NCBI GenBank assembly: GCA_024036415.1
Contig: JAMWET010000024.1
Location: 372,001-436,000 of the forward strand
From: Prochilodus magdalenae
Taxonomy: Eukaryota > Chordata > Actinopteri > Characiformes > Prochilodontidae
Direction of reading: 5' to 3'
DNA length: 64,000 nucleotides
Both the position numbers and the translations under genes were made by a program. The notes under the pieces were generated by a model that was not told the origin of the DNA, did no database searches, and saw only the letters and a program-made list of their open reading frames with translations. Positions 49,381 through 60,385 of this stretch are shown here, piece after piece. The number at the start of each line of letters is the position of its first letter. Within the stretch, counting starts at the first letter, position 1.

Positions 49381-51299
49381 TCTAATATAAGGTTTGCAGT
49401 TAGAGACTATAGTAAAATTTTTCTTCAGTAATATTATAACCAAGGTGCAACATACAGAGGGTCCTGGGGGGTCCCTGACTGAAAAGCTAAAATAGACATT
49501 GAAATGCAAATTCAGAGAAAGGTCATTGTTTAGCTGCTTCACCCACAGTCAGCCAGCTTCTGTCTGTGGCGTTCTTAATTAATTACAGCTGCAGCAGTGG
49601 TCTGCCCCAGGGGGGTGCTGTAGCAAATTGGTTCCTCTACTTGGTCCTTCATAGTCTTTATTTACAAATTTATAAATTTATAAAAAACAACTTATTGCAT
49701 TATTTCGTGCTGATGTGTTTACCATATTCGTGAAAAGTAACCCTGAAGAAAGCTGTTTCATATATTTTTTTCAAAAGTATACAGTTTATTATTCCAGCAG
49801 AGTGATGGAATAAACTTTATTTAATATATTTTATTACCTCAATGACATTATTTTCATCATGTGAACACAGGAACCTGAACAGGCTCTTGAGCACAACTGT
49901 AGCTCTCCACTTTGCTATTGCTTTTGTTAGTTTGCTTCCTGTTGATTTTTCCATAGGTCTCCTGTATCCAAGTTTAGTGTACATACATGCACAACAATTC
50001 CTCAAGATTTAAGGGTTCTTTGCCTTGTAAAACGGTTCCTCAGATAGATAAAGAATGTGCTGCAGATTGTTATATGTGGAGCCTATTGGAAAAGGGTTCT
50101 ATGTAGAACCAGAAAAGGTTCTGAAGCGATGTCAAGCTTGTGATAATAGAAAAGCCCTTTCTTGTCAGTGTTTGGAGGATGCAGTGCTTGTCAGCTTTGC
50201 ATCCCGATTACTCAGGCCTGAGGTTAATGTTGTTTGTCAGTAGGTATAGCTGTGAACATGGGGAAAGGGCACCTCCATGAATTCTGGACGCCTGAAAACT
50301 TTATGCATGAGTCCTATTCCATAGCAGGACCTGTCACAACATTAAAACAATTATCATACCCCTACTCATTTTGTTATTACTCTGTAATTCCAGCTCTTAT
50401 TTAGCATGCAGCAGGCTTTGAATATAGACACAAGTAATACGACAAGCAAATTAAATATGCCATTCAGCTGGCAAAAATGAACATGCTTCTCAAGTGTTGC
50501 ATAAAACACATGTCAACTGTCTGTAAAGCACTTAGAGCTGTGAACAGTATGAAAGGTGCTGAGGTAGAAGTATAACAGGATCCATAAAAGTTGAAAGACA
50601 TGGAATTACCATCCACTGAGCTTCAGTCCACTCTGTACTAGAAGCGTATGAGCTCTGTGTGATTTGTTGACGGTTGGGTTGATTGGTTCAGTTTTGCAGA
50701 ATGGAATCTGATGAACTACTTTCATTATTTTTGCCTCTAGAGCACCGAAAGAACCACCTCTGCTTTCCAACTGTCTCAGCCTTTTATTTACTTGTGAAAT
50801 GCATGTACAGTGAAACTTTAACAACAACCATGAGCGTTGTTCCTCACCGGTAGTGTAAAAAGGTTGTTCCAGGTCTTCACAGAATACAACAGCACTGTTT
50901 GAGTTAGGAGTTTTACTTTGGCTTCCATGTGAGCTAGGTTCTCCCAAAGATCTTGCGGACCAGTGTTCTTGCTTTATAGTCAGGACTGCTAGCTTCCCTG
51001 TTTGTTCCTCTTTTTTTTTCTTTTCTCTTGCTACCATCTGAACCAGGCCACCTACTGTCAAGGCCTGCTGATACTCTCAGCAGCCTCATCAACAGCCAAC
51101 CTTTACATGAGCATCTAACCTGCTTCTCCATGTTCTAAAGCTGTCATGTCATATGATCTTCTTACCCCCCATATTCTCATGGCTTCGGCATACTTTGGCA
51201 TATATGAACATATATACATATATAATAATATAATAATTACAAGTACATTTTCGTTTAAATTAGGGTATACTTATTATAAGTATACTAATTTGCATTCTC
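49381..51299. other. No gene seen; short fold-back-like segment near 50,000-50,130
   Basis: AAAGGGTTCTATGTAGAACC at about 50,092 is a small palindrome of the type found in fish fold-back repeats, like the one in syt10 intron 1. A minus-strand frame of 151 codons at 50606-51061 shows no domain I recognise. Confidence 0.4.
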
Positions 51300-51826
51300 A
51301 GGTATGTTATACTGGTTCTGTGCTGGGATTAGAGTTGGAGTCCTTAACACCACTGACAGAGAGAAGAGCCTTCAGCAGCTTGGACAAACATAATGGACAA
51401 TGTTCACCATCCTCTGCACAGCACGATCATCAGGCAGAGGAGCTCATTCAGTGGCAGACTGCTGTCCCAGTCCTGCTCCACAGACAGACTCAGAAAGTCT
51501 TTTGTCCCTCAGGCCATAAGACTGTTCAACTCCTCTCAGTACAGCAAATGAAAAACTCTCATTCTGGTCACTCCAATGGACACACCTCCATCTCTGCACA
51601 CACTCCCTCCTAAATGCCCTATATATATCTATTTACATATTATTATTATTCTACCCCTTTCTGTACTACTGTTTACACATTTTGCACTGCTAAATCATTT
51701 ATGTTACTGCATGCTTGCACTGTCTGTATGGCTTACAACAGTCATCGTCTCAGTTTGCACTGTCTGTATGGCTGACATCAGACATCTTCTCAATTTGTAC
51801 AGCAAATGCTATACCACTACCTCCAT
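51300..51826 (+). mobile_element. LINE 3' end (Rex1/L2-like), coding tail and start of 3' UTR
   Basis: One plus-strand frame reads WTNIMDNVHHPLHSTIIRQR, then SSFSGRLLSQSCSTDRLRKS and FVPQAIRLFNSSQ, the typical C terminus of this LINE group. It matches the LINE at 18.0 kb (GRLLSQGCSTDSLRRSFVP). The 3' UTR follows, with TTTGCACTGTCTGTATGGCT twice, then the minisatellite and a TATC tail. Confidence 0.85.
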
Positions 51827-52305
51827 TACACAGACACTAAAGGACTTTACACAGACACTTAAAGACTTTACACAGACACTAAATGACTTTACACAGACAC
51901 TAAATGACTTTACACAGACACTAAAGGACTTTACACAGACACTTAAAGACTTTACACAGACACTAAATGACTTTACACAGACACTAAGGACTTTACACAG
52001 ACACTTAAGGACTTTACACAGACACTAAGGAATTTACAAAGGGACTAAATGACTTTACACAGACACTATGGACTTTACACAGACACTAAAGGACTTTACA
52101 CAGACACTAAGGACTTTACACAGACACTAAATGACTTTACACTGACACTAAGGACTTTACACAGACACTAAATGACTTTACACAGACACTAAGGACTTTA
52201 CACAGACACTAAATGACTTTACACAGACACTAAATGACTTTACACAGACACTAAAGGACTTTACTGACACTAAGGACTTTTATACACTTGACTTTTACAC
52301 ATACT
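51827..52305. repeat. 21-23-bp minisatellite, array 2, within a LINE 3' UTR
   Basis: The unit ACTTTACACAGACACTAAAG, with TTAAAG and AATG variants, is repeated about 21 times in the same orientation as the array at 48.5 kb. It lies between the LINE coding tail and its TATC-type 3' tail. Confidence 0.93.
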
Positions 52306-52371
52306 TTATATCTCTATCCACTAAAGGACTCTATTTTTATACTTTCATACTTTATATCTCTATCCATCTAC

Positions 52372-52450
<79 letters not shown>
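52372..52450. repeat. (TATC)n microsatellite, probable LINE tail
   Basis: About 20 TATC units in a row, preceded by CATACTTTATATCTCTATCC. Tetranucleotide tails of this kind mark LINE 3' ends in fish. Confidence 0.95.
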
Positions 52451-52451
<1 letters not shown>

Positions 52452-53259
52452 GTGGTAGAAATGCACTTTAAGATCAGCAAGTATGTAGTATTTAAGTATA
52501 ATTTTAAATTGGACTAATGATTATATTTAGCATACTACATGGTTAGAGAACAGCACACTTTCAGTACCTCAGTACAGGGAAGTACACTGGGTATTTAAAT
52601 TAAGTATATACTTAAGCACTAGGCATACTTGAGTGTTCTTATTCCTCCTGGGTCTTGGAGGCACTAGTTTTAAAGATTGCTTGATAACTTCAGAAATCAT
52701 TCCTGCTCGCTGATTCTGTTCCGAGGAAGCTGTGGGTTTTTCCGAGCAGTCTGCTTTCCAGCCGCAGACAGTCCACCTATCTGTAATTGTTCTTTAATGT
52801 CTTGGTTAGAGGGTTTGCTCCTGTTCTCTGAGTGGTTGTCAAGGTGATTGTCTATACCAGCAGCAGCTCTCCATGTACAGTACACACAGTTCTCTCGCTT
52901 CCAGGTGTTCCATCCACCTTTTCTCCTTGTATGCAGTTGAAACCCATAAACTTAAAAGGGACTGTTAGGCCACTGATGTGCGTTTTATATCATTCTGCAG
53001 ACACGAGGTGCGTTTTCAAAGCTTATCTGTGGCATTTCTTTCTAGTTAGTCACATGGACTGTGGATTTCACTTCCATTCATTTCTCTCTCTATCCCCCTC
53101 TTTGACAATTAAAATTCTGGTTCTGGTTTGGAATGCCCTCTTTCAATCCTTTCCTTATCCACGTAAACTGATGTGTATTGATGCATCTGTTGCTTAGAAT
53201 TCACCAGTTGCTGAAATTCCTCGCAGCAGCTACTCGAACTTCATTAGAAAGCGCTTAAT
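52451..53259. other. Upstream flank of syt10; no other gene seen
   Basis: Unique-looking DNA between the LINE tail and the CpG-rich region. A 121-codon plus frame at 52832-53197 has no recognisable domain. It may contain proximal control sequence, but I see no clear motif cluster. Confidence 0.4.
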
Positions 53260-53486
53260 AGACTCGAACAAACGTGCGCATCCAGCAGACCACGCTGCGT
53301 CCTCAGCCCCTCTCTCCACCCCTCTCTGCTTTCTATTGGTCCGTCTCGAAGTGCCACTTGCGCGCGCCAAAAGCCTCCGCGCTGAGCCAGAAGCGCCGGG
53401 TCAACGCAGATGAGGCGGACGCGTCGCGCGCTCGCACCTTTCCTTCTTTTACGCACGGCGATAGGCTGCAGCAGCGTGCAGCGCGC

Positions 53487-53501
53487 ATGGTTTCCAAATG
53501 A
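53487..53501 (+). other. Four-codon upstream ORF in the syt10 leader
   Basis: ATG GTT TCC AAA TGA lies 50 bases before the chosen start. Its stop codon overlaps the weak in-frame ATG at 53498 (AATGA). If transcribed, it could favour initiation at 53552 by reinitiation or leaky scanning. This is inference; the transcript start is unknown. Confidence 0.35.
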
Positions 53502-53551
53502 GCCACCGCTCTCACGGGTCGTCCAACATACAATGGATTAACAGGAAAGAC

Positions 53552-53699
53552 ATGAGCGTCCGCACGGAGGACAGCGTCAGCCTGTGCCAGAGGGCACTCC
53601 AGATCGTCACGGAGCTATGCCTCGCCGGCCACGTCGACCGGGAAAAATGCTCGGACATCTTCCCGATGGAGAGCAACATACCAGGTAAAGGGAATTCAG
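53552..53699 (+). CDS. syt10: Synaptotagmin-10 coding exon 1 (N-terminal, lumenal part)
   Basis: This exon encodes the short N-terminal segment of a synaptotagmin, a calcium-sensing vesicle membrane protein of regulated exocytosis. The residues LCQRALQIVTELCLAG followed by EKCSDIFP match what I know of SYT10 better than SYT3, SYT6 or SYT9. Three cysteines (residues 12, 23, 33) fit the N-terminal cysteine cluster that forms disulfide-linked dimers in the SYT3/5/6/10 group. I chose the ATG at 53552 because vertebrate SYT10 proteins begin at this point and it has G at -3. An in-frame ATG at 53498 would add 18 residues in a weaker context (C at -3). The end uses donor CAG|GTAAAT at 53700, phase 1. 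An alternative in-frame donor, CAG|GTAAAG, lies 15 bases earlier at 53685. Joining the phase-1 G to exon 2 gives the Asp of [11 protein letters not shown]. Confidence 0.9.
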
Positions 53700-54561
53700 G
53701 TAAATCTGCCTAAAATCACCTTTCTCCCTTCCCGCCCTCTCTACATGTAAGGCTGAGACGAATACTCGACCTAGTACGCGCGTCCCCCACACGAGAACTC
53801 CAGAAAGTTGTTTCTCATCACATTAACGGTCGAACGTGAGTGACCACCGGCTTTTACGAACCGAGCAGCGGCGCACAATCCTCTGCGTAAACTTTCTACG
53901 AGAAGCTTAGCGGTCTTTCAGGACAGTTTGTGGAAGCTGTAGCTCGCTGCCGGAGCGCAACAGGTTGCAGCAGCTTCACTGTGTGTAGCCGGTTCGCTTA
54001 AAGGATAGGTTTATCTGCTGTTGTTCCGTTCAACGTAATGAACCCAAACAGCTGTTTGATTCACAGACTGGAATATGTTAATGATGTTAACTGCTTTACC
54101 TTTATATAACAGCGTCTGACTAAATTCATAGTTAATGCAGAGAGTTGTGTAGTTGGTATGGCGTATAGTTATTTATGCAGCATATGTATTATAAATTGTT
54201 TTGCATGCAGCCTATGTAATGATTCCACTCTCCACATACCGGAAACCATAAACCGTACGCACGCTCATACGGGTTCTGTAGCAGGAACGCCTTGTACTTG
54301 TTCTTTCATAGTACATGCTGGTGCATGCTGGTTGGCACGTGACAAATGGAAGTCGCCTAATGAGCAGCAAGGCATGGCTGCAGTGGCTTTAAATGCTGAC
54401 ACCTGTTCCTCGCAGGAGGGCTAATGTGTATTAGGCATGGACAGTGCTATTACACCGCACAATGCAATGCATCAGACGGGGTGCCACCTCTGTTCTAGAA
54501 ACGTGTGCATTGCATAATAAAGCCCCAGCATTACACTGAACCCCTCCTCTCAACATCATCG

Positions 54562-54666
54562 TACACACACACACACACACACACACCTATGCAGACATAC
54601 ACACGTACATGCACACACACACACATGCACAAACTCACACACACATGAGCGCACAAACACACATAC
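54562..54666. repeat. (CA)n microsatellite in intron 1
   Basis: A pure CA run (54,562-54,586) followed by interrupted CA repeats. Confidence 0.93.
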
Positions 54667-54814
54667 ATTACATGATTGATTTCATAAACACATCCTCATT
54701 TGTCAAATTTAGAAACAGATTTGAAGACCCAGAAATGCATCCTGAAATCTTCCAACAACATATTAGCAATTATTCCTCTACCGTTCACATCTTGCTAGCT
54801 AATGTATACACTTA

Positions 54815-55215
54815 GAAAAGGATTATTCTTCAAAGGTTCTTGGGTAAAAGACAATGGCTTGAAATAAAAACATAAACACTGATATATTAATGGTTCTTCG
54901 CATTATGAAATGTTCTTCAGATTAATTGAGGATGTGCTATGTAGTGTTCTATATGGAATCTTTTTTGAAAAGTGTTCTGTATGGCACCCAATAGGGCTCC
55001 TCTACAAGCTCAACAGCGTCATTTTAGCAGAACCCTTTTTTAGTGCTATATAGAACACTGTTTTAAAGCGGTTCCTAACAGAAGGATCTACAACACATTC
55101 TCTATCGCTTCACTTGCATCGCTTTCAAAATGCAAAAGGGTTCTTTGAGTGTTCATGGTTCTATATAGAAGCATTTGCATTAGTAACGAACCCTTGAAGA
55201 ACCAATGTACAGTAC
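54815..55215. repeat. Fold-back type repeat in intron 1
   Basis: Several opposed copies of AAAGGTTCTT/AAGAACC-type and GTTCTATATAGAA motifs give an imperfect inverted structure: AAGGTTCTTGGGT near the left end and ACCCTTGAAGAACC near the right. No coding capacity. This is typical of fish fold-back MITEs. Confidence 0.6.
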
Positions 55216-55544
55216 ATTAAAGGCTTGCCTGATTCTCCTGATCAAGAACAGAGTAGTGATCTAAGATTCCTCAGTTCATGTAATTCTGTTCAGAGTTATG
55301 TAAAGGCTGTAAGCTGACCCCAGGTCAGCATTCTTACTCTGAGAATATGGGCTAAATTTATAACTGGCTAGTTCGTGTGCTGCTGATGACTTGTTGCATG
55401 TGTGGGGCTCTAATAAGCCATGTTTTACCTCTCAGGGTTCTCAGTCCAGGTACTTATTAACAAAGCATGCTTTCATGCTTACCCAGCTAACCTTAAGTTT
55501 AGGCGGATCTTAGCTTGAGATGTCATGACAGATTTTGCCCAGTA

Positions 55545-55740
55545 GAGTTGCAGCACCGCTGCCGGTAATTATCATGACAGATGTCATAATGTGTGATATC
55601 ACGACAGCTTATGCCACATGTGTAGGTGGCCATCGTGACCTCAAACATCATGATATATGTCACGACAGTTACCAGTAATGGAAACATGACACTGTTCTTT
55701 CACCGGGCATTATCTGTCATGACATTAACTTATATGACTT
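55545..55740. repeat. Degenerate TCATGACAG-rich repeat in intron 1
   Basis: Spaced copies of ATCATGACAGATGTCAT, ATCACGACAG, GTCACGACAG and TGTCATGACATTA occur within 200 bases. It is probably an old MITE; boundaries are unclear. Confidence 0.45.
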
Positions 55741-56104
55741 CTTCATGTCAGTGTTTTGTACAAAAGTCCAAGTGTCTCTGTTTGGCAAAGCCTCAGCAGT
55801 AGCCCCAGGCATGTCTGGCTGGTTGCATGTGGAGAATAATATAATGCATATATAAACTGTCTAAATATATCAGATATATTTTGTGGCTGCAACTAGAAAA
55901 CCTCTCTATGCCTTCTCTGCTGGTTCTATATGACTGTGTTCCCCTTCTCTGCTAAACAGAACCTTTAGTCTTCTCCTTCTTATGCTTTGCCCTTTCTCTT
56001 CTCTTTTTCTCCCGCTTCTGTGTGTGTCATGCACTTTTCATTGCTGCTGGCCTTTTCTGTCTGTCCTGTCTGTCTGTCTTTCAATCCTTCACTCATTTCT
56101 CCTG

Positions 56105-56107
<3 letters not shown>

Positions 56108-56151
<44 letters not shown>
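56108..56151. repeat. (CT)n tract before syt10 exon 2
   Basis: About 22 CT units, 103 bases before the exon 2 acceptor, on the transcribed sense strand. Length changes here could affect splicing through polypyrimidine-binding proteins; that is inference. Confidence 0.95.
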
Positions 56152-56155
<4 letters not shown>

Positions 56156-56254
56156 TTCCATCACACCTTCCCCCACTTTCTTTCTACAAACCTTCCTTCC
56201 CCCCCCCGCCCCCTTGTCCACCTTCCCTGAACCATGTTTTCGCGTTGCCTGTAG

Positions 56255-56729
56255 ACATCTCTGTAAGTCTCCTAGCTGTGGTCGTGGGTTTCTGTGGGCT
56301 CGCCCTGTTGGTAGTCTCTCTCTTTGTGTTTTGGAAGCTGTGCTGGCCCATCTGGAGAAGCAAGGCCCTCTCCGCACATGCCGATGGGATTCCACAGGGG
56401 GTGCTCCCTGAAGCCCCTCCAGTCAACTTACCACCACCTCCCTCGCCACGCCCCCAGCCCCCGTTGGTCCCAGAGACCAAGATGACCGGGATGGTGGCTA
56501 TGGGGCGCCAGGCCTCTCAGTCCCAGCAGGATGACCAGGAGGAGAGGAAGAGGAAGGTGCCTGAGGTCAAAGTGAATGGCCGGAGTTCAGTCAAGCTGCT
56601 CGAGGCAGCTATGAAGATCAGCCAGACATCACCAGACATCCCGGCTGAGGTGCAGCAGACCCTACGTGACCGTCTCAGCAAGCAGGCCAAAATCCAGAGG
56701 CAGACCACTGAGCCCACCTCATCCTCCAG
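56255..56729 (+). CDS. syt10: Synaptotagmin-10 coding exon 2 (transmembrane segment and linker)
   Basis: The exon follows a pyrimidine-rich tract and the acceptor TGCCTGTAG, and ends at the donor CCAG|GTATCA in phase 2. Numbered from the 53552 start with the downstream exon 1 donor, it covers residues 50-207. Residues about 53-76 form one hydrophobic membrane span rich in L, V, F and A, followed by KLCW and basic residues. A proline-rich stretch ([11 protein letters not shown]) follows. The conserved linker motifs [14 protein letters not shown] and [10 protein letters not shown] then appear, which are typical of the SYT3/6/10 group just before the C2A region. The span and its flanks match SYT10 most closely. 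The linker between span and C2A is more proline-rich than I recall for mammalian SYT10. About 40% of the protein is encoded in this window; no C2 domain is present before 64,000, so intron 2 exceeds 7.3 kb. Confidence 0.93.
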
Positions 56730-56783
56730 GTATCAACTCTCATTTTAGCTATCAGCACCACAGGTCATGTTGGAAAAGGTAAT

Positions 56784-56841
56784 TGGATGGATGGATGGAT
56801 GGATGGATGGATGGATGGATGGATGGATGGATGGATGGATG
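56784..56841. repeat. (GGAT)n microsatellite
   Basis: About 14 ATGG/GGAT units, 54 bases after exon 2. Confidence 0.96.
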
Positions 56842-57644
56842 AATTGATGGATGTTTGAATGGACAGAGATGCAAAAGTCTCCACTGAACCCATCTAATTA
56901 GTTGATTTAACCAACTAATGGTAATTAGGCTAATGTTATTGTGCCCTATGACTACCTCTACAGTCCCTTTATATACATCCGCCAAAGGTCTCTACTTTCT
57001 ATGTAAATTAAATCCTAACCCTAGTCCCACAGTTCACCCTCTTTGACTCACCTAGTAAGTCAAAGCCTAATTAAAGATAGGCCTACTGTGATAATTCCAT
57101 TACCACTCATGAACATGGTGGACCTGGTGGTGGACGCCTATGGACTCCATAGACTGTGGAGCTATGGAATCTTGTTCTCCGGAGAGATGAAGCACCACTA
57201 AACACCTTTGGAACTAACTGGTAAACATGACTTGTTTAAAATGTCTTTAATGCTCATTAAACTCACCAAAGCTCTTGTGGCTGAATGCAGCAATGTTCTA
57301 ACATCTTGTAAGGATACGAACTGTGCAGAGGAAATCATTTACAAAACCTTCAAGACACCTAAAAGAGACTCAAACAACACAGTGTGCTTGGGTGCAAGTG
57401 AACATTTACATGTGATTGTGTATATGTTATGAGATGTTAATGCTGCACCATCCTCTTCAAGTATTACCATGCCACATACACACAAAACCTAGCAACAACA
57501 CCAGCACTAACACGTCTGAAACACCAAACACAGGAATGCAGCAACACTGTAATTCTATAAATCAAAATGCCAAAACAAATGTACCATATTTCATTTGTTA
57601 TTGTAGTATCACACATAAAACTAACATAAACAAAAACTTAAAAC

Positions 57645-58950
57645 AGCAGTAGGTAGGGAGGATGGAATGTAGGTAGATATGAAGGTAGGTAGGGAGGTAG
57701 AAAACAAGTTAGGTTGGTAGGTATGTAGATAGGTAGGTAGTACTCATCAGTGTGGCTAGTTAGGCAGGCAGGTAGGTAGGTAGGACGGATGGTAGGAAGG
57801 TAGATAGGTAGGCAGGTAGGTATGCAGATAGGTTGGTAGAGAGGAAGGTATGTAGGTAACATGTAGGTAGGGAAGGAGGAAGGGAGGTTTGAAGGTAGAT
57901 AGGTAGGTAGGTAGGTAGTGAGGAGGGTAAGTAGGTAAAGAGTTATGAAGGTAGGTAAGGAGGTAGGGAGCAAGGTGGATTCGTCGGTATGTAGATGTGT
58001 ATGTAGGTAGATTGGTAGGTAGGTAGGGAGGGAGGATGGTAGGTAGGTGGTTTTGAAAATAGTGTGGCTAGGTAGGCAGGTAGGTAGGTAAGTAGGTAGG
58101 AAGTATAGAAGGAAGGTAAATAAGGAGGAAGGTGGTAGGTAGGGATTTAGGAAGGAAGTTAGGTAGGCAGGTAGGTATGTAGATAGGTAGGTTAGGTAGT
58201 TATGAAGGTAGGTAGTACTCACCAGAAGTGTGACTAGTTAGGCAGGCAGGTAGGTAGGTAGGTAAGTAGGTAGGATGGTAGGAAGGTAGATAGGGAGAAA
58301 GGTGGTAGGTAGGGAGATAGGAAGGAAGTTAGGTAGGCAGGTAGGTATGTAGATAGGTAGGTAGAGAGGTAGGTAGTGAGGAGGGTAAGTAGGTAGAGAG
58401 TTATAAAGGTAGGTAAGGAGTTAGGGAGGAAGGTGGATTGGTAGGCACAGTATGTAGATGTGTAGGTTGGTAGATTGCTAGGTAGGTAGGTAGGGAGGGA
58501 GAATGGTAGGTAGGTGGTTTTGAAGGTAGGTAGGACTCATCAGAAGTGTGGCTAGGTAGGCAGGTAGGTAGGGAGGATGGTATGAAGGTAGATAGTGAGG
58601 AGGGTGGTAGGTAGGGAGGTATGGAGAAAGTTAGGTAGGCAGGTAGGTATGTAGATATGTAGGTAAGTAGATAGGTAGTGAGGAAAGTAGGTAGATACGT
58701 AGACATGTAGGTAGGTAGGGAGGAAAGTGAGTAAATATATAGGTAGGGTGATTTAAAGCTGGTTGGTAGGGAGGTATGGAGGAAGGCAGGTATGAAGATA
58801 GGTAAGGATGGTAGTTAGGTAGGTAGGTAGGTACGTACGAGGGTAGTAGGGAAGTAGTTAGGTAACTAGGTATGAAGGTTGGTGAGAGCCAGGGATAAAG
58901 TTAGGTAGGGAGGTAAGTGGGTAGGTAGGGATGTAGGTAGGTAGGTAAAG
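57645..58950. repeat. 1.3-kb degenerate (TAGG)n array
   Basis: Dominated by GTAGGTAGG with GGAGG, GGTAGAT, GCAGG and TATGTAG variants. Longer blocks recur inside it, for example ACTCATCAGAAGTGTGGCTA near 58,527 and related ACTCATCAGTGTGGCTAG near 57,742, so it grew partly by larger duplications. Minus-strand frames rich in Leu/Pro/Tyr/Thr are artefacts. Confidence 0.95.
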
Positions 58951-59269
58951 TACACTGTATGATTTGAAAGTAAGCTCCTGATATATACCAGCTGTATCAG
59001 TGTATGTAGCCATGAAATGAATATAGCCTGTAACATTGTCTAATATTTCAGCCATGGCTTGTATCCCTGATTTAGTCTATCATGACTAAAGAGCATAGAC
59101 AGATGACGATGTTTTAGCAGCAGGTACCTGAAAGAATGGAACTATTTTCAATCGTACAATGTTGATAAACAAATGAATCGTTGTTTACTGTCCTCTTTAT
59201 CTTAAAATATAACAATAAACGGCAAAAACTGTGGTATAATTGCAATTAACTGGAGGTTCGTGCGGTAAA

Positions 59270-59331
59270 GTGAGATATTGCGCCGGGGCGTACTGATCTT
59301 TGATTGCCGCAGTACACCGGTGCTATCTCAC
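59270..59331. repeat. Imperfect hairpin, about 62 bases
   Basis: GTGAGATATTGCGCCGG faces CCGGTGCTATCTCAC, and an inner CGTACTG faces CAGTAC. GC-rich arms stand out in AT-rich DNA. It could be the core of a short fold-back element. Confidence 0.7.
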
Positions 59332-60287
59332 GTTATAGCACACCCTCTCATTTCTTGCTGCTTAAATATACCAGTATTCTAGAAGAGATAATGCACAGAA
59401 TAACACAGTGTTTAACTAGAAGCTCTGCTCTGTTAAACTAACACATTTTTGAATTAGCACAGTTCATTACATAATTAACCCCCCCAACACCCCCACCCCT
59501 GCCCATCCGCATCCCCACTCATGGTTTTTATGCATGTGTCAGATTCAAGAGATTTTTTTTTCACGAGATTTGAATATTGTGGCAGACTTTGAAATTGTGC
59601 CAGCATAATCTCATAAGAACATTAACGCTGACATTTGCCTGCAAGATCTTAAACATCCAATCTCAGTTAATTTAATTTCCCCACCCAAACCAAAGAAGAC
59701 TGTTTATATTAGGGAGGATGCTGATATGACGCTGTGCTACAATCAGACAAGTTACCTTTCCGTGCACCTTGTTAAGCAGCAGCTGTTCGACTTATCAGTG
59801 TTTATACATTTCTTGGCAGACAACTCCAAGACGGTCTAAGCCGACAAGCAGTTTCCAGGCATTTTCAGCAGCTATTCAACGCAGCTTTTGTGTTTAGCCA
59901 CTTTTTAAGGTGGAGTAAAACACAGACATGCAAATATGACTACATGACTTAAAGAGAAAAGGGGGTCATTAACGTGGACATGTAGTGGAGTCACTTGTCA
60001 GTGTTAATTAGTTCAGATATTCAGGCTATCCAGTAATTCCACCAGCAATCAAAGACATTACAAAATAATGAATAACGAAAGAAGCCTGGATGAAAAGCAA
60101 TATTAGCTGCATGCAAATAAATTTATGTAAATAAAGATCTAAGATATTATGATTTTCTGGGCCATAATGAAGATTAAATAATGCTTTATACTGATAACAA
60201 TGAACTTGAAAGAAAAAAACCACTAAAACATAAAAAAGCAAAACAAATGGTCTAAAAAGAAAAAGGTTTTCACACTTTTCAGCACAC

Positions 60288-60385
60288 ACTGTCTCTATCC
60301 AAAGAAAAACAAGTACCTCAAAAACTGTCAATTTACAGTACATAGCAAAAACCTTCTTTACTTATAATGTAATTTAATGTAAAAC
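60288..60385. mobile_element. Short MITE, partial copy 2
   Basis: TCCAAAGAAAAACAAGTACC followed by AATTTACAG, AGCAAAAACC and TATAATGTAATTTAATG aligns with the left half of the copy at 16907. Confidence 0.6.

Larger units (their letters stand above)
53260..53700 (+). promoter_or_regulatory. CpG-rich 5' region and probable promoter of syt10
   Basis: CpG density rises sharply here against an AT-rich background, with runs such as GCGCGCGCC and GACGCGTCGCGCGC. It overlaps the start of exon 1. An inverted CCAAT box (ATTGG) lies at 53335-53339. I see no convincing TATA box, which fits a CpG-island promoter. The transcription start cannot be fixed from sequence alone. Confidence 0.65.
53700..56254 (+). 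other. syt10: syt10 intron 1
   Basis: The intron runs from GTAAAT to the acceptor CTGTAG. Its first 300 bases are still CpG-rich. It contains a CA repeat (54,562-54,666), a fold-back repeat (54,815-55,215), a TCATGACAG-rich degenerate repeat (55,550-55,735) and a CT tract close to exon 2. No coding sequence seen. Confidence 0.85.

Noticed and set aside
50606..51061. 151-codon minus-strand frame
   Set aside because: The longest frame outside clear repeats, but no domain recognised and it directly abuts LINE-derived DNA. It could be a decayed element; a protein database search would decide.
53274..53533. Arg/Ala-rich frames on both strands at the CpG-rich region
   Set aside because: High-GC sequence keeps frames open; neither matches a known protein and they overlap the syt10 leader.
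55987..56254. Upstream extension of the exon 2 reading frame (start at 55987)
   Set aside because: The sequence before 56255 is a CT repeat and a pyrimidine tract ending in a splice acceptor. Exon 1 supplies the real N terminus.
57638..58706. Long minus-strand frames rich in Leu, Pro, Tyr and Thr
   Set aside because: Translations of the TAGG array; no independent coding evidence.
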